From contig NZ_CP093341.1 in the NCBI RefSeq assembly GCF_022637455.1, forward strand, positions 3,038,001-3,102,000: DNA of 64,000 bases, in the 5' to 3' direction. This stretch comes from Lysobacter sp. S4-A87 (GTDB lineage: Bacteria > Pseudomonadota > Gammaproteobacteria > Xanthomonadales > Xanthomonadaceae). Position numbers and translations under genes: made by a program. The number at the start of each line of letters is the position of its first letter. Positions within the stretch are counted from its first letter, which is position 1. A model generated the notes under the pieces. It worked only from the letters and a program-made list of their open reading frames with translations. It was not told the origin of the DNA and did not search any database. This document shows positions 8,599 through 16,851 of the stretch, piece after piece.

Positions 8599-9615
8599 AT
8601 GGCCGACGACACCGCAATCGACGAGCTGAAGGCACTGGCCGCGAAGGCCATCTCGCAGCCGCTGGTCACCCACATCTACACTGCCGACCCGTCGGCGCAC
8701 GTGTTCGACGGCAAGCTCTACATCTATCCGTCGCACGATATCGATGCCGGCCTGCCGTTCGATGACGACGGCGGGCACTTCGGCATGGAGGACTACCACG
8801 TCCTGCGCATGGACTCGCCGACCGGCGAGGCCGTCGACTGCGGCCTGGCCCTGCACGTCAAGGACGTGCCGTGGGCGCAGCGGCAGATGTGGGCGCCGGA
8901 TGCGGCCAGCAAGGACGGCAAGTACTACCTGTACTTCCCGGCCAAGCGTGCCGACGGCATCTTCCAGATCGGCGTGGCGGTGGGAGCCAGGCCGGAAGGC
9001 CCGTTCGTGCCCGAGCCGCAGGCGATCGCGGGCAGTTACTCGATCGATCCGGCGGTGTTCGCCGACGACGACGGCGAGCACTACATGTACTTCGGCGGCA
9101 TCTGGGGCGGGCAGTTGCAGAAGTACCGCGACAACGCCTACGCCGCGTCGCACGAGGAACCGGCCGATGGCGAGCCGGCGCTGGGCGCACGCATCGCGCG
9201 CCTGAGCGGCGACATGAAGCAGTTCGCAGAAGTGCCGCGCGAGGTACTGATCCTCGACGAGGCAGGCCAGCCGCTGCGTGCAGACGATCACGACCGGCGC
9301 TTCTTCGAGGCGTCGTGGCTGCACAAGCACCAGGGCCGCTACTACTTCTCCTATTCGACCGGCAATACCCACTACCTGTGCTACGCGGTGGGCGACAGTC
9401 CCTACGGTCCCTTCACCTACCAGGGCACGATCCTGACGCCGGTGGTGGGCTGGACGACGCACCACTCGATCTGCGCGTTCCAGGGCCGAACGTACCTGTT
9501 CTATCACGACTCCATTCTCTCGGGCGGCGTGACGCACCTGCGTTCGATCAAGGTCACCGAGCTGCACTACGACGACCACGGCAAGATCAGGACCATCCAC
9601 CCGTATGGGGAGTGA
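8599..9615 (+). CDS. Glycoside hydrolase family 43 (beta-xylosidase / alpha-L-arabinofuranosidase)
   Basis: A 338-residue enzyme without signal peptide, so cytoplasmic; it removes xylose or arabinose from imported xylo-oligosaccharides. The five-bladed propeller triad is visible: general base D30 (YTADPSAH), pKa-modulating D150 (YSIDPAVF) and acid E237 (FFEASWLHK). No extra C-terminal domain follows. The ATG at 8599 has GAAGG upstream; the first 20 residues are a helical extension before the first blade. Its neighbours (transporter before, epimerase overlapping behind) fit intracellular processing. GH43 holds both xylosidases and arabinofuranosidases, and the sequence alone does not let me choose. 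Confidence 0.92.
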   Translation: MADDTAIDELKALAAKAISQPLVTHIYTADPSAHVFDGKLYIYPSHDIDAGLPFDDDGGHFGMEDYHVLRMDSPTGEAVDCGLALHVKDVPWAQRQMWAPDAASKDGKYYLYFPAKRADGIFQIGVAVGARPEGPFVPEPQAIAGSYSIDPAVFADDDGEHYMYFGGIWGGQLQKYRDNAYAASHEEPADGEPALGARIARLSGDMKQFAEVPREVLILDEAGQPLRADDHDRRFFEASWLHKHQGRYYFSYSTGNTHYLCYAVGDSPYGPFTYQGTILTPVVGWTTHHSICAFQGRTYLFYHDSILSGGVTHLRSIKVTELHYDDHGKIRTIHPYGE

Positions 9616-10426
9616 TCCTCGCGCCGACGCGATGGCATCGCTGGCATCGGGCCCGCTGACCACGCTCGGCACTGGCGCGCTCGCTGTCGATATCGCGCCG
9701 GAGGCGGGCGGGCGCATCGCGCAGATCCGCCTCGACGGCGTCGAGCAACTGGTCGGCCATGGCGACGACAGCGCCGCCATCGCGTGGGGCTGCTATCCGA
9801 TGGTGCCCTGGGCGGGGCGGGTACGAAACGGTCGCTTCACCAGCGGCGGCCATCGCCATCAGCTGCCGCGGAACCTGGGCGCGCACGCGATCCACGGCGT
9901 CGGTTTCACGATGCCGTGGCGCCTGCAATCGACCGGCGCCGACCAGGCCGAACTGTCGCTGGCATTGCCGCAGGACGATCACTGGCCGTTTGGTGGAAGT
10001 TCGCGCCAGCGCATCGAGGTCGGCGATCGCCACGTCCGACTGACCTTGTCCGCGACCGCGGGCGATCGCGCGATGCCGGCGACGATCGGCTGGCATCCGT
10101 GGTTTCGCAAGCCCGATCGCGTGGCGTTCGAACCGCGCATGATCTATCCGCGCGATGCCGACGGAATCGCCGTCCGGCCGCTGGTCGAGCCGACGCCGGG
10201 TCCGTGGGACGACTGCTTCATCAACGATCTGCCAGTGCTGATCGAGCGTGGCGGCCAACGCGTGCGGCTGACGTCCGACTGCATCCACTGGGTGGTCTAC
10301 GACGGGGCCGCCCACGCCACCTGCGTCGAACCGCAGAGCGGGCCGCCCGATGCCTTCAACCTCGAGCCGATGCTGCTCGCGTCGCACACCTCGGTCGAGT
10401 CCTGGTTCCTGTTCGAGTGGCTGTGA
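9605..10426 (+). CDS. Aldose 1-epimerase (mutarotase) family protein
   Basis: A 273-residue galactose-mutarotase-fold protein that probably interconverts anomers of the sugars freed by the GH43 enzyme. Visible family features are the catalytic-type histidines in AHAIHGVGF (about 93-101) and GWHPWFRKP, and the acidic residue in CVEPQSGPPDAFN near residue 243. The chosen ATG at 9605 overlaps the GH43 gene by 11 bases and has AGGA 12 bases upstream; an ATG at 9632 (MASLAS) is an alternative nine residues shorter. This is the last gene of the rightward arm. The substrate (xylose, arabinose or another) is not fixed by sequence. Confidence 0.87.
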   Translation: MGSDPRADAMASLASGPLTTLGTGALAVDIAPEAGGRIAQIRLDGVEQLVGHGDDSAAIAWGCYPMVPWAGRVRNGRFTSGGHRHQLPRNLGAHAIHGVGFTMPWRLQSTGADQAELSLALPQDDHWPFGGSSRQRIEVGDRHVRLTLSATAGDRAMPATIGWHPWFRKPDRVAFEPRMIYPRDADGIAVRPLVEPTPGPWDDCFINDLPVLIERGGQRVRLTSDCIHWVVYDGAAHATCVEPQSGPPDAFNLEPMLLASHTSVESWFLFEWL

Positions 10427-10538
10427 CCGTCGCGTCGCCTTGGCAAAGCTGAACACCGCGCGCGCGCTCCACCCGGATCTCACGCCCCGGCAACGCAACG
10501 ATCGGGAACCTGCACCTCCCTGACGACAAGGAGAGGCC

Positions 10539-11111
10539 ATGCATCGCCTGGTCTTCGCAGCGAGTCTTTCGGTTGCTTCTCTTTCGGTTGCTTCGTTGAT
10601 CGCACCCGGCGTGCATGCGCAGGCGCGAACCGGCGCGACCGCCAACGCCCCGGTGCCCGCGCTGGACCTGCAGCGCTATAGCGGCCAGTGGCACGAGATC
10701 GCGCACCTGCCGATGTTCTTCCAGCGCCAGTGCGTCCGCGACATCACCGCGACCTATACGCCCAGGCCCGACGGCACCATCGGCGTGCGCAATGCCTGCC
10801 GCACCAGCGACGGCACGCGCGATGTCTCCGAAGGCGTGGCGCGACCGGTCAGCGGCAAGCCGGGGCAGCTGGAGGTGCGTTTCGCGCCGGAATGGCTGGA
10901 CTGGGTGCCGATGGTGTGGGCGGACTACTGGGTGATCGACCTGGACCCGCAGTACCGCTGGGCGGTGGTCGGCGGCCCGGACCGCGAGAACCTGTGGGTC
11001 CTGTCGCGAACGCCGGCGATGGATCGCGCGTTGCTGGAGCAGATCAAGGCCCGTGCCACGGCGAAGGGTTACCGGCTGGACGAACTCAAGGTGATGGCGC
11101 CGCTGCTGTGA
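10539..11111 (+). CDS. blc: Bacterial lipocalin (Blc-like)
   Basis: A 190-residue exported protein. The signal peptide (cleavage near A27, VHA-QA) contains a duplicated VASLSVASL, from a direct DNA repeat at about 10565-10595. The lipocalin signature follows: RYSGQWHEIAHLP at about 46-58, then the barrel with TATYTPRPDG, and a later YWVIDLD and LWVLSRTP, as in Blc. Unlike E. coli Blc I see no lipobox cysteine, so it is probably a soluble periplasmic form. Proposed role is binding and moving lysophospholipids or fatty acids. The ATG at 10539 has AAGGAGAGG upstream. It does not seem part of the xylan operon (112-base gap). Confidence 0.9.
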   Translation: MHRLVFAASLSVASLSVASLIAPGVHAQARTGATANAPVPALDLQRYSGQWHEIAHLPMFFQRQCVRDITATYTPRPDGTIGVRNACRTSDGTRDVSEGVARPVSGKPGQLEVRFAPEWLDWVPMVWADYWVIDLDPQYRWAVVGGPDRENLWVLSRTPAMDRALLEQIKARATAKGYRLDELKVMAPLL

Positions 11112-11144
11112 AGGCGCATCACCGGGGGCAGGGGTGGGCGGCGC

Positions 11145-11150
11145 TATGAT
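11145..11150 (+). promoter_or_regulatory. -10 box of the dodecin gene
   Basis: TATGAT lies 72 bases before the dodecin ATG and 34 bases after the lipocalin stop, which would make the dodecin gene a separate transcription unit. No clear -35 box is seen. Confidence 0.4.
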
Positions 11151-11221
11151 CGGCCACACCTGCGCCGTGGGTTCCACCGGCGCGGGGTTGGTGTTGTCCT
11201 TCCCCTACGGAGACCCAGGCC

Positions 11222-11428
11222 ATGAGTGAGCACGTCTACAAGTCCCTCGAGCTGACCGGCTCGTCGAAGACCAGCTGCGACGACGCCATCCGCAAGGCGA
11301 TCGAGCGTGCCTCGGGCACGGTGCGGAACATCGGCTGGTTCCAGGTGCTGGAAACCCGCGGCCATGTCGAGGACGGCAAGGTCGCGCACTGGCAGGTCAC
11401 CATCAAGATCGGTTTCACGCTCGAGTAA
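11222..11428 (+). CDS. Dodecin flavoprotein
   Basis: A 68-residue protein matching dodecins along its whole length: VYKSLELTGSS at the start, the helix DDAIRKAIERA, the flavin-stacking tryptophan in NIGWFQVLETRG, and the last strand WQVTIKIGFTLE. Dodecins form hollow 12-subunit balls that store or buffer FMN/riboflavin (or CoA in some bacteria) in the cytoplasm. The ATG at 11222 is preceded by GGAG. It stands alone. A weak GC hairpin followed by CTTT at 11484-11503 may end its transcript. Confidence 0.95.
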   Translation: MSEHVYKSLELTGSSKTSCDDAIRKAIERASGTVRNIGWFQVLETRGHVEDGKVAHWQVTIKIGFTLE

Positions 11429-11541
11429 CGACCGGCGCGCGCGGCCGCCCGCCGCGCCGACGAAATCCAGGAGCATCAGGCTTCCCCGCACGCCGGGGCG
11501 GGCTTTGCGTGCCTGTCAGGCGGAAAGTTGCCCTGGGTCAA

Positions 11542-11562
11542 GACTTGAGCCGTTTTCAAGTC
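11542..11562. promoter_or_regulatory. Inverted repeat GACTTGA-N7-TCAAGTC, candidate operator
   Basis: A perfect 7-base inverted repeat with 7-base spacer, about 80 bases before the ATG of the 69-residue gene; a further half-copy AGACTTG follows at once. The spacing fits a dimeric regulator site. A short stem-loop in the 5' leader is the alternative. Confidence 0.4.
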
Positions 11563-11642
11563 AGACTTGCCAAACTATCGCTTTTTCGTCGAATCGCCCG
11601 GGTCTAACGTTGCCTTCCACTCAAGGCAACAAGGACTTGGCC

Positions 11643-11852
11643 ATGAACATCTACACCGGTTTGCTGTTCCAGCACGGCTATATCCAGAACCCGGAACTTG
11701 CGCTGTCGCTGGCGCAGGGCGACGACGATGCACAGGCTTCGCCGGACGGTCTGGCAACGCCGCGCGACGGCGGCCAGCGCCGGCAGGGACGCGGTGCGTT
11801 CCGCCTCGGCGCGCTGGCTGTGCTGCTCAATGAACTGATGGCGCCGCGCTGA
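11643..11852 (+). CDS. Small conserved-looking hypothetical protein
   Basis: A 69-residue protein of unknown function: the N-terminal MNIYTGLLFQHGYIQNPELA is followed by a polar Asp/Gln/Arg-rich middle and a hydrophobic C-terminal helix (GALAVLLNELMAPR). No signal peptide or known motif is seen. The ATG at 11643 has AAGGA upstream. It is followed after one base by the ABM-domain gene, so the two are very likely co-transcribed and possibly functionally tied. The inverted repeat at 11542-11562 is its best regulatory candidate. Coding is supported by the tight coupling and by codon use like that of its neighbours. Confidence 0.7.
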   Translation: MNIYTGLLFQHGYIQNPELALSLAQGDDDAQASPDGLATPRDGGQRRQGRGAFRLGALAVLLNELMAPR

Positions 11853-11853
11853 G

Positions 11854-12159
11854 ATGATCGCGCGCCTGTGGCACGGCGTCACGCTGCGCGAGGACGCCGA
11901 GGAGTACCTGGCGTTCCTGCGCCAGCGCGCCGTGCCCGATTACCGCGGCACGCCGGGCAATGTCTCGGTCAGCCTGATGCACCGTGTCGAGGGCAGGCTC
12001 GCGCACTTCCTGATCCTGACCCACTGGGAATCGCTGTCGGCGATCGAAGCATTCGCCGGCAGCGACGTGACGCGGGCGAAGTACTACCCCGAAGACCACC
12101 GCTTCCTGCTCGAGTTCGAGCCGGCGGTGGTCCATTACGACGTCGACGGGCCCGGCTAG
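11854..12159 (+). CDS. ABM-domain (antibiotic biosynthesis monooxygenase-like) protein
   Basis: A 101-residue dimeric alpha-beta-barrel type protein: MIARLWHGVTL at the start, GTPGNVSVSLMHRV in the middle, FLILTHWESLSAIEAFAG and KYYPEDHRFLLEF at the end match small stress-response and monooxygenase relatives. Members include quinol monooxygenases and haem-degrading enzymes, but many have no known activity, and no catalytic residue can be assigned here. It starts one base after the previous stop. At its end it shares the four bases CTAG (12156-12159) with the convergent phospholipase D-family gene, so both stop codons are TAG on opposite strands. Confidence 0.8.
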   Translation: MIARLWHGVTLREDAEEYLAFLRQRAVPDYRGTPGNVSVSLMHRVEGRLAHFLILTHWESLSAIEAFAGSDVTRAKYYPEDHRFLLEFEPAVVHYDVDGPG

Positions 12160-13700
12160 AGCTGCGACTGCAACGGCAGCAGCTTCATCAGCCAGGCCTG
12201 GAAGCGGCGGAAGCCGCTGGCTTCCGGGTCGCGGGTGAAGGTCGTGGTGCCATCGCTCCACTGCAACTTGCCGTCGACGCGCTGCACCCGCCATGCGCGG
12301 CTGCCCTGGAGTTGTTCCTCGAAGATGCGTTCCAGTTCCTGGGCCAGCGCCGGATGTGCCACCAGAACGCCCTGCTCGGTGTTGATCGAAGTCGAACGCG
12401 GGTCGAGGTTGTAGGAGCCGACGAACACCTGGCGATCGTCGATGATCGCCGCCTTGGTGTGCAGGCTGGACCCTGACGAACCGCGCAGGCTGAAGTTCGA
12501 AGCGGCGTCGCTGGTCGGCTTGAGTTCCCACACCTTCACGCCGCCGTCGATCAGATCCTCGCGGTAGCGCGAGTAGCCGCCATGTACGGCGGCGACGTCG
12601 GTGGCGGCCAGCGAGTTGGTCAGCACCCGCACGTCGGTGCCGGCGATGGCCGAGGTGACCAGCGATTTCGTGGCGACCGGGCCGGGGACGAAGTACGGCG
12701 AGATCAGGTGCAGTTCGCGCGTCGCCGCCCGTGTCGCCGGGGTCAGCGTCGACAGCACCGCCGAGCGATCCATGGCGGTCTCGTTGCCCTTCAGATTGAG
12801 CTTGAGCGGGTCGTCGCTGGCAAACGTCCACTCGGCCGTCCAGTGCAGGGTGGTGCCACCGGTGAGCAGGCGCTGCACGTCGGGATCTTCGCGCAGCACT
12901 GTTGCATACGGACTGGCGGCCAGTTCGGCCGGCGTGCCCTGCAGGATGCCGCGCAGCCGGGTCAGCGCCTCGGGCGTCACCGCGCCGGGGCTGATCGTGG
13001 CGATCGGGTAGTTGCTGGGTGCGTTCCAGTAGCGGTCGAAGCTGCCACTGACCTGGCGCACGACCGGGCCGACCATGGCCAGGTCGAGGTCGACGAAGTT
13101 GCTCTCGGCGCTGGCGCCGAAGTACTCGTCGCCCAGGTTGCGTCCGCCGACCACCGCGATGCGGTTGTCGGCGATCCAGCTCTTGTTGTGCATGCGGTGG
13201 TTGAGCCGGTTGAAGCTGGTGCCAAGCTCGCCGATCCGGTTGGCCTTGCCGCTGCGGCTGGCGAACGGATTGAAGATGCGGACCTCGATGTTGTCGTGCG
13301 CGTCGAGACCGGCGAATCCGGCGTTCTTGGCCCGCGCATCCATGTCGTCGACGAGGATTCGCACGTGCACGCCGCGGTCGGCCGCGGCCAGGGCGCGCTG
13401 GGCGAGCATCTTCCCGGTCAGGTCGGCGTGCCAGATGTAGGTCTGGATATCGAGGCTGCGGGTGGCGACCTGGGCGCTGTACATGCGCAGGGCATACGCC
13501 TCGGTGCCGTTGCTGAGCAGGCGGAAGCCGGACTGGCCGGGGTGGCGGTTTTCGGCCGGGCCGGTGCGCAGGGCCAGCTCGCCCTGGCTGGCGGGGGGCG
13601 GGGCGAAGGCGTCGGGCAGGACCGGCCGTTCCGGCAGGCTGGTGCAGGCTGCCAGCGCCATCAGGCACATCATCAGGACAGCCCGGGTCATGCGCGCCAT
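12156..13700 (-). CDS. Phospholipase D-family lipoprotein (cardiolipin synthase C-like)
   Basis: A 514-residue envelope protein with a lipoprotein signal (lipobox LAAC, C19) and two HKD motifs: H171-N-K-S-W-I-A-D178 and H414-T-K-A-A-I-I-D421, each followed by the usual GGRN / GSYNLDPRS. The domain order matches ClsC/YmdC-type phosphatidyltransferases, which make cardiolipin from two phospholipids; phospholipase activity is the alternative. Because of the lipobox it should sit on the periplasmic face of a membrane, unlike cytoplasmic ClsC. Start: the ATG at 13700 begins MARMTRAV; an ATG nine bases later is possible and neither has a strong Shine-Dalgarno. Confidence 0.9.
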   Translation of the reverse strand: MARMTRAVLMMCLMALAACTSLPERPVLPDAFAPPPASQGELALRTGPAENRHPGQSGFRLLSNGTEAYALRMYSAQVATRSLDIQTYIWHADLTGKMLAQRALAAADRGVHVRILVDDMDARAKNAGFAGLDAHDNIEVRIFNPFASRSGKANRIGELGTSFNRLNHRMHNKSWIADNRIAVVGGRNLGDEYFGASAESNFVDLDLAMVGPVVRQVSGSFDRYWNAPSNYPIATISPGAVTPEALTRLRGILQGTPAELAASPYATVLREDPDVQRLLTGGTTLHWTAEWTFASDDPLKLNLKGNETAMDRSAVLSTLTPATRAATRELHLISPYFVPGPVATKSLVTSAIAGTDVRVLTNSLAATDVAAVHGGYSRYREDLIDGGVKVWELKPTSDAASNFSLRGSSGSSLHTKAAIIDDRQVFVGSYNLDPRSTSINTEQGVLVAHPALAQELERIFEEQLQGSRAWRVQRVDGKLQWSDGTTTFTRDPEASGFRRFQAWLMKLLPLQSQL

Positions 13701-13854
13701 GGTGGATTCGCCGGTTGGTTTGCAGTCGGATACCACACGGCCTGTGGAGGCACAATGGGCCAACGCCCCGGAAGGGTCACGTTGCCCGGCCCGCGTCGCG
13801 GCCCGCACCGTGCTGGGCCTAGAATGCCGGTACAGGCAACAAGCAAGGAACCCC

Positions 13855-14292
13855 ATGTCCCGCAACTCCAAGGTCAAGCGCGCGGTCCGCAGGAAGAACG
13901 AACCCAAGCGCCCGATCCGCCGCCTTGGCGCGTCGCTGCAACCGCACGCCCAACTGCTCGACAACAACGGCAATGCGGTCGGCGGAGTCGGCTGGCGCGA
14001 CGGCCAGTGGCTCCTGGTGCTGGCCGGGCAGGTGGTCGCCAGCAGCGACAGCGCGGCGATGGCGCTGGCGATGCTGCGCCATGTCGTTGCCGTGCAGGCC
14101 GACGCCGGCACCGAACTGGAGCTGCATGCCTCGCCGCCGCTGCTGACCGCGGCGGCGCGTGAAGCCGCCGTGCACGAGCAGACCCTGGAGGAGTACCTGG
14201 GCGCGCTCGAGAACGAGCGCAGGAGTCGCGACGAGGAGGATGCACCGCCGCGTCCGTCAGCCGGCCTGGAAGCGCCGACGCGCCTGCAGTAA
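13855..14292 (+). CDS. Hypothetical protein with basic N-terminus
   Basis: A 145-residue cytoplasmic protein I do not recognise. The first 25 residues are very basic (MSRNSKVKRAVRRKNEPKR), then a small globular part (WRDGQWLLVLAGQVVASS) and an acidic, charged C-terminal third (EEYLGALENERRSRDEED). The basic head could bind nucleic acid. The ATG at 13855 has AAGGAA upstream, and TAGAAT at 13820-13825 is a good -10 box, giving a leader of about 20 bases. It is divergent from the phospholipase D-family gene. Confidence 0.7.
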   Translation: MSRNSKVKRAVRRKNEPKRPIRRLGASLQPHAQLLDNNGNAVGGVGWRDGQWLLVLAGQVVASSDSAAMALAMLRHVVAVQADAGTELELHASPPLLTAAAREAAVHEQTLEEYLGALENERRSRDEEDAPPRPSAGLEAPTRLQ

Positions 14293-14365
14293 TCCACCGC
14301 TTTTTTCTGGCCTGCACGCGGGGCGGGGCGCGTTGTTCCGGACACAGGGAACCGGAGCAGAACCC

Positions 14366-14794
14366 ATGCGCACCCAAGGAATGTGGCTCACCGCGGCCCT
14401 CGTGGGCATGGCGGCGGCGAGCATGCCAGTGACGGCGACCGCGCAGGACCTGCGTCCGGAGTCGCTGAAGCTCTACGGCGGCATCTACTCCCCCGATTGC
14501 GGCAACGCCGCCGCACCGCAGGTGCGCATCGCCGCCGATGGCCTGCAGATCAGCGCCAGCGGCAAGAACGTGCGCACGCCGGCGCGCATGGACTCGTACA
14601 CCAGCTTTGGCGGCGCACCGACCTCGGCCGTGCCGGAGGGCTACAAGGTCGAATTCATCGGCGACGACTTTTCGCTGTACGTGTTCGAGGACGCCAAGGG
14701 CACGTACGTGCCGCTGGAAGGCTATGTCCCCAGCGCCGCGGCGATCGTCGGTGGGGCGATGCAGGCCCGTTTCGGCCGTTGCGGCGGCAGCTGA
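14366..14794 (+). CDS. Exported hypothetical protein
   Basis: A 142-residue periplasmic protein of unknown function. Signal peptide residues 1-26 (cleavage ATA-QD), then a compact domain with two cysteines, C45 (YSPDCGN) and one near the C-terminus (FGRCGGS), that could form a disulfide. The pattern GKNVRTPARMDSYTSFGG has no match I can name. The ATG at 14366 has GGAG upstream. It is 109 bases from the dehydrogenase gene behind it, and no functional link is apparent. Confidence 0.7.
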   Translation: MRTQGMWLTAALVGMAAASMPVTATAQDLRPESLKLYGGIYSPDCGNAAAPQVRIAADGLQISASGKNVRTPARMDSYTSFGGAPTSAVPEGYKVEFIGDDFSLYVFEDAKGTYVPLEGYVPSAAAIVGGAMQARFGRCGGS

Positions 14795-14903
14795 TCGCGG
14801 GCGTTCGCCCGTCCTCCATCGCAGAACGCGTACGCTTCCCTTCCACGGCGGGCGGCGCGTGGCTGGTGCTTCGCCCGCGCGATCCCACAGGCGAGGAGGC
14901 AGC

Positions 14904-15809
14904 ATGGAACTGGGCATGGTTGGTTTGGGCCGGATGGGCGCGAACATGGCCGAACGGCTGGTGCGCAATGGTCATCGCGTCGTCGGTTTCGACCCTGGCG
15001 CACCGGCGCGCGAACAGGCGGCCACACGGGGCGTGGAAGCGGTGGCGTCACAGGCCGAACTGATCGCCGCGTTGCCATCGCCACGCACACTGTGGCTGAT
15101 GGTGCCGGCAGGCGACGCGGTCGATCGCACCATCGATGAACTGCTGCCGCAACTGGGTGCGGGCGACGTCATCGTCGATGGCGGCAACTCCAACTACAAG
15201 GACTCGATGCGGCGCGCGCAGCGCCTGGCGGAGCACGGCATCGCCTGGATCGACTGCGGCACCAGCGGTGGCGTGTGGGGCTTGAGCGAGGGCTACAGCC
15301 TGATGATCGGCGGCGACGAAGCGGCAGTGGAGCGGCTGCGGCCGATCTTCAGTGCGCTGGCACCGACGCCCGACAGCGGTTGGGGACGGGTCGGTCCCAG
15401 TGGCGCCGGACACTTCGCCAAGATGGTCCACAACGGCATCGAATACGGAATGATGCAGGCCTACGCCGAGGGCTTCGCGATCATGCAGCGCAAGTCCGAC
15501 TTCGGCCTCGACCTGGCGCAGGTGGCGCAGATCTGGCGCCATGGCAGCGTGGTGCGTTCGTGGCTGCTCGACCTCAGCGCCGATGCGCTCGGCCGCAACC
15601 CGCAACTGGACGGTATCGCCCCCTACGTCGCCGACTCCGGCGAGGGCCGCTGGACCGTGGCCGAGGCCATCGATCTGGACGTGTCTGCGCCGGTGATCAC
15701 GCTGTCGCTGCTGGAGCGGCTGCGCTCGCGCGAAGACGACTCCTTCGCCGACAAGCTGCTGGCGGCGATGCGCAACGAGTTCGGCGGCCACGCCATCCGC
15801 AAGACCTGA
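14904..15809 (+). CDS. 6-phosphogluconate dehydrogenase homologue (short, YqeC/GndA type)
   Basis: A 301-residue NAD(P)-dependent oxidoreductase. The Rossmann glycine motif GLGRMGANM is at residues 7-15; DGGNSNYKDS (about 92-101) and the catalytic region GPSGAGHFAKMVHNGIEYG match 6-phosphogluconate dehydrogenases. It is of the short type that lacks the long C-terminal tail of classical Gnd (about 470 residues); such enzymes often prefer NAD and serve gluconate use. It would oxidatively decarboxylate 6-phosphogluconate to ribulose 5-phosphate. The ATG at 14904 has GAGGAGGC. No sugar gene is adjacent. Confidence 0.9.
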   Translation: MELGMVGLGRMGANMAERLVRNGHRVVGFDPGAPAREQAATRGVEAVASQAELIAALPSPRTLWLMVPAGDAVDRTIDELLPQLGAGDVIVDGGNSNYKDSMRRAQRLAEHGIAWIDCGTSGGVWGLSEGYSLMIGGDEAAVERLRPIFSALAPTPDSGWGRVGPSGAGHFAKMVHNGIEYGMMQAYAEGFAIMQRKSDFGLDLAQVAQIWRHGSVVRSWLLDLSADALGRNPQLDGIAPYVADSGEGRWTVAEAIDLDVSAPVITLSLLERLRSREDDSFADKLLAAMRNEFGGHAIRKT

Positions 15810-15934
15810 GCGGGCCGGCCAGCGTCCAGCTCGGCCGGCGGGCAGGGCGGTCGCCATGCCGCAGTGCGGCAACACGCAGCCAGGCAGGCGGGTAGTCTTG
15901 CCGCAGGGCATCCCGCCCCTGGGGAGAGGGAAAC

Positions 15935-16372
15935 ATGACCACTGTCGTTGCGTCGTCGCGTCCCACCAGTTACTGGATCATCGCCACGCTTGCGCTGGTA
16001 TGGAACCTCATCGGCGTCTACATGTTCTACATGCAGATGAGCGCAGGGACGGCGCAGATGGCGGCGTTGCCGCCCGAGCAGCAGCAGATCATCGAAGCCA
16101 CGCCGACCTGGCTCAATGCCGCCTATGGCGTGGCCGTGTTCGGCGGCGCGTTCGGCGCGATCGGGTTGCTGATGAAGAAGCGCTGGGCGGTCGCCCTGTT
16201 CCAGCTGTCGCTGGCGGCACTGGTCGTGCAGATTGCCGGCACCTTCGTGGTGACCCCGGCATGGGGCCTGCTGGGCCCGATCGGACTGGCGATGCCGGCC
16301 CTGATTCTCGTCATCGCGCTGTTCCTGCTCTCTTACGCGAGCAAGGCCGCGGCCCGGCGCTGGATTGGCTGA
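15935..16372 (+). CDS. Four-helix inner-membrane protein, function unknown
   Basis: A 145-residue protein with four hydrophobic segments (about 12-34, 63-82, 88-108, 115-135). The segment after the first helix (MQMSAGTAQMAALPPEQQQIIEA is at its heart, polar and Gln-rich) resembles small membrane proteins of Xanthomonadaceae whose role is not known. GGGGAGAGG lies before the ATG at 15935. The stop codon TGA lies inside the first unit of a four-copy 13-base tandem repeat (16363-16414), so the C-terminus was probably set by repeat growth. Confidence 0.75.
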   Translation: MTTVVASSRPTSYWIIATLALVWNLIGVYMFYMQMSAGTAQMAALPPEQQQIIEATPTWLNAAYGVAVFGGAFGAIGLLMKKRWAVALFQLSLAALVVQIAGTFVVTPAWGLLGPIGLAMPALILVIALFLLSYASKAAARRWIG

Positions 16373-16414
16373 ACGGATCGGCTGAACGCATCGGCTGAGC
16401 AGATCGGCTGAGCA
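16363..16414 (+). repeat. Four-copy 13-base tandem repeat spanning a stop codon
   Basis: Units GATTGGCTGAACG, GATCGGCTGAACG, CATCGGCTGAGCA and GATCGGCTGAGCA run without gaps from 16363 to 16414. The first unit carries the stop codon of the membrane protein gene, and every unit carries the same TGA. The first two units end in AACG, the last two in AGCA, which suggests stepwise duplication by slippage. Confidence 0.85.
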
Positions 16415-16421
16415 GATCGAA

Positions 16422-16450
16422 GGACATCGCCGCGCCCTGCGGCGATGTCC
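16422..16450 (+). terminator. Strong hairpin, likely bidirectional terminator
   Basis: A perfect 12-base stem (GGACATCGCCGC with GCGGCGATGTCC) with loop GCCCT, followed by GGTTTCCC. It lies between the rightward membrane protein gene and the leftward gene at 16495-16851, where a shared terminator is expected. No long T-run is present. Confidence 0.7.
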
Positions 16451-16494
16451 GGTTTCCCTAAAGATCGCGACCCGGACGAATCAGCCGGAGTGCA

Positions 16495-16851
16495 TCAGCG
16501 CGCGGTGTCCACCTGCCGCGGCGTTCCGGCGATCACGCGCCCGCCGGTACTCGCACCGGCGTTGCACGCGGCCACGGACTCGAGGCCCGGTTGCGGTGGC
16601 GGGGCATCGTTGCGCGGCGGCGGAGACGGTGCACTCGCGAGTCGGTGGCCGAAGAACAGGTTGGCCAGGACCAGCAGCGCCACCAGTGCCGTCGCCGGCA
16701 GCCACACGCCTTGCGGCTGGAGCAGTACGGCCACGGCCGTCACCGCCCCCATCAGCAGCACCGTGACCCAGAATCTGTATTCGACCGCGGCGTGCAGCGC
16801 GGCAATGAGGATGTCCAATCCCGTCCCCTGATTCGTCCAGCGCGAGAGCAT
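16495..16851 (-). CDS. Small membrane protein, hypothetical
   Basis: A 118-residue product with two hydrophobic helices (about residues 30-48 and 53-71: FWVTVLLMGAVTAVAVLL and LPATALVALLVLANLFF) followed by a Pro-rich polar tail. I do not recognise it. The ATG at 16851 is used here; a TTG further in, preceded by GGGGACGGGA and reading LDILIAALH, is a serious alternative start. It ends 44 bases before the shared hairpin. Coding is supported by the clear two-helix pattern and by the open frame between two divergent or convergent genes. Confidence 0.5.
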   Translation of the reverse strand: MLSRWTNQGTGLDILIAALHAAVEYRFWVTVLLMGAVTAVAVLLQPQGVWLPATALVALLVLANLFFGHRLASAPSPPPRNDAPPPQPGLESVAACNAGASTGGRVIAGTPRQVDTAR

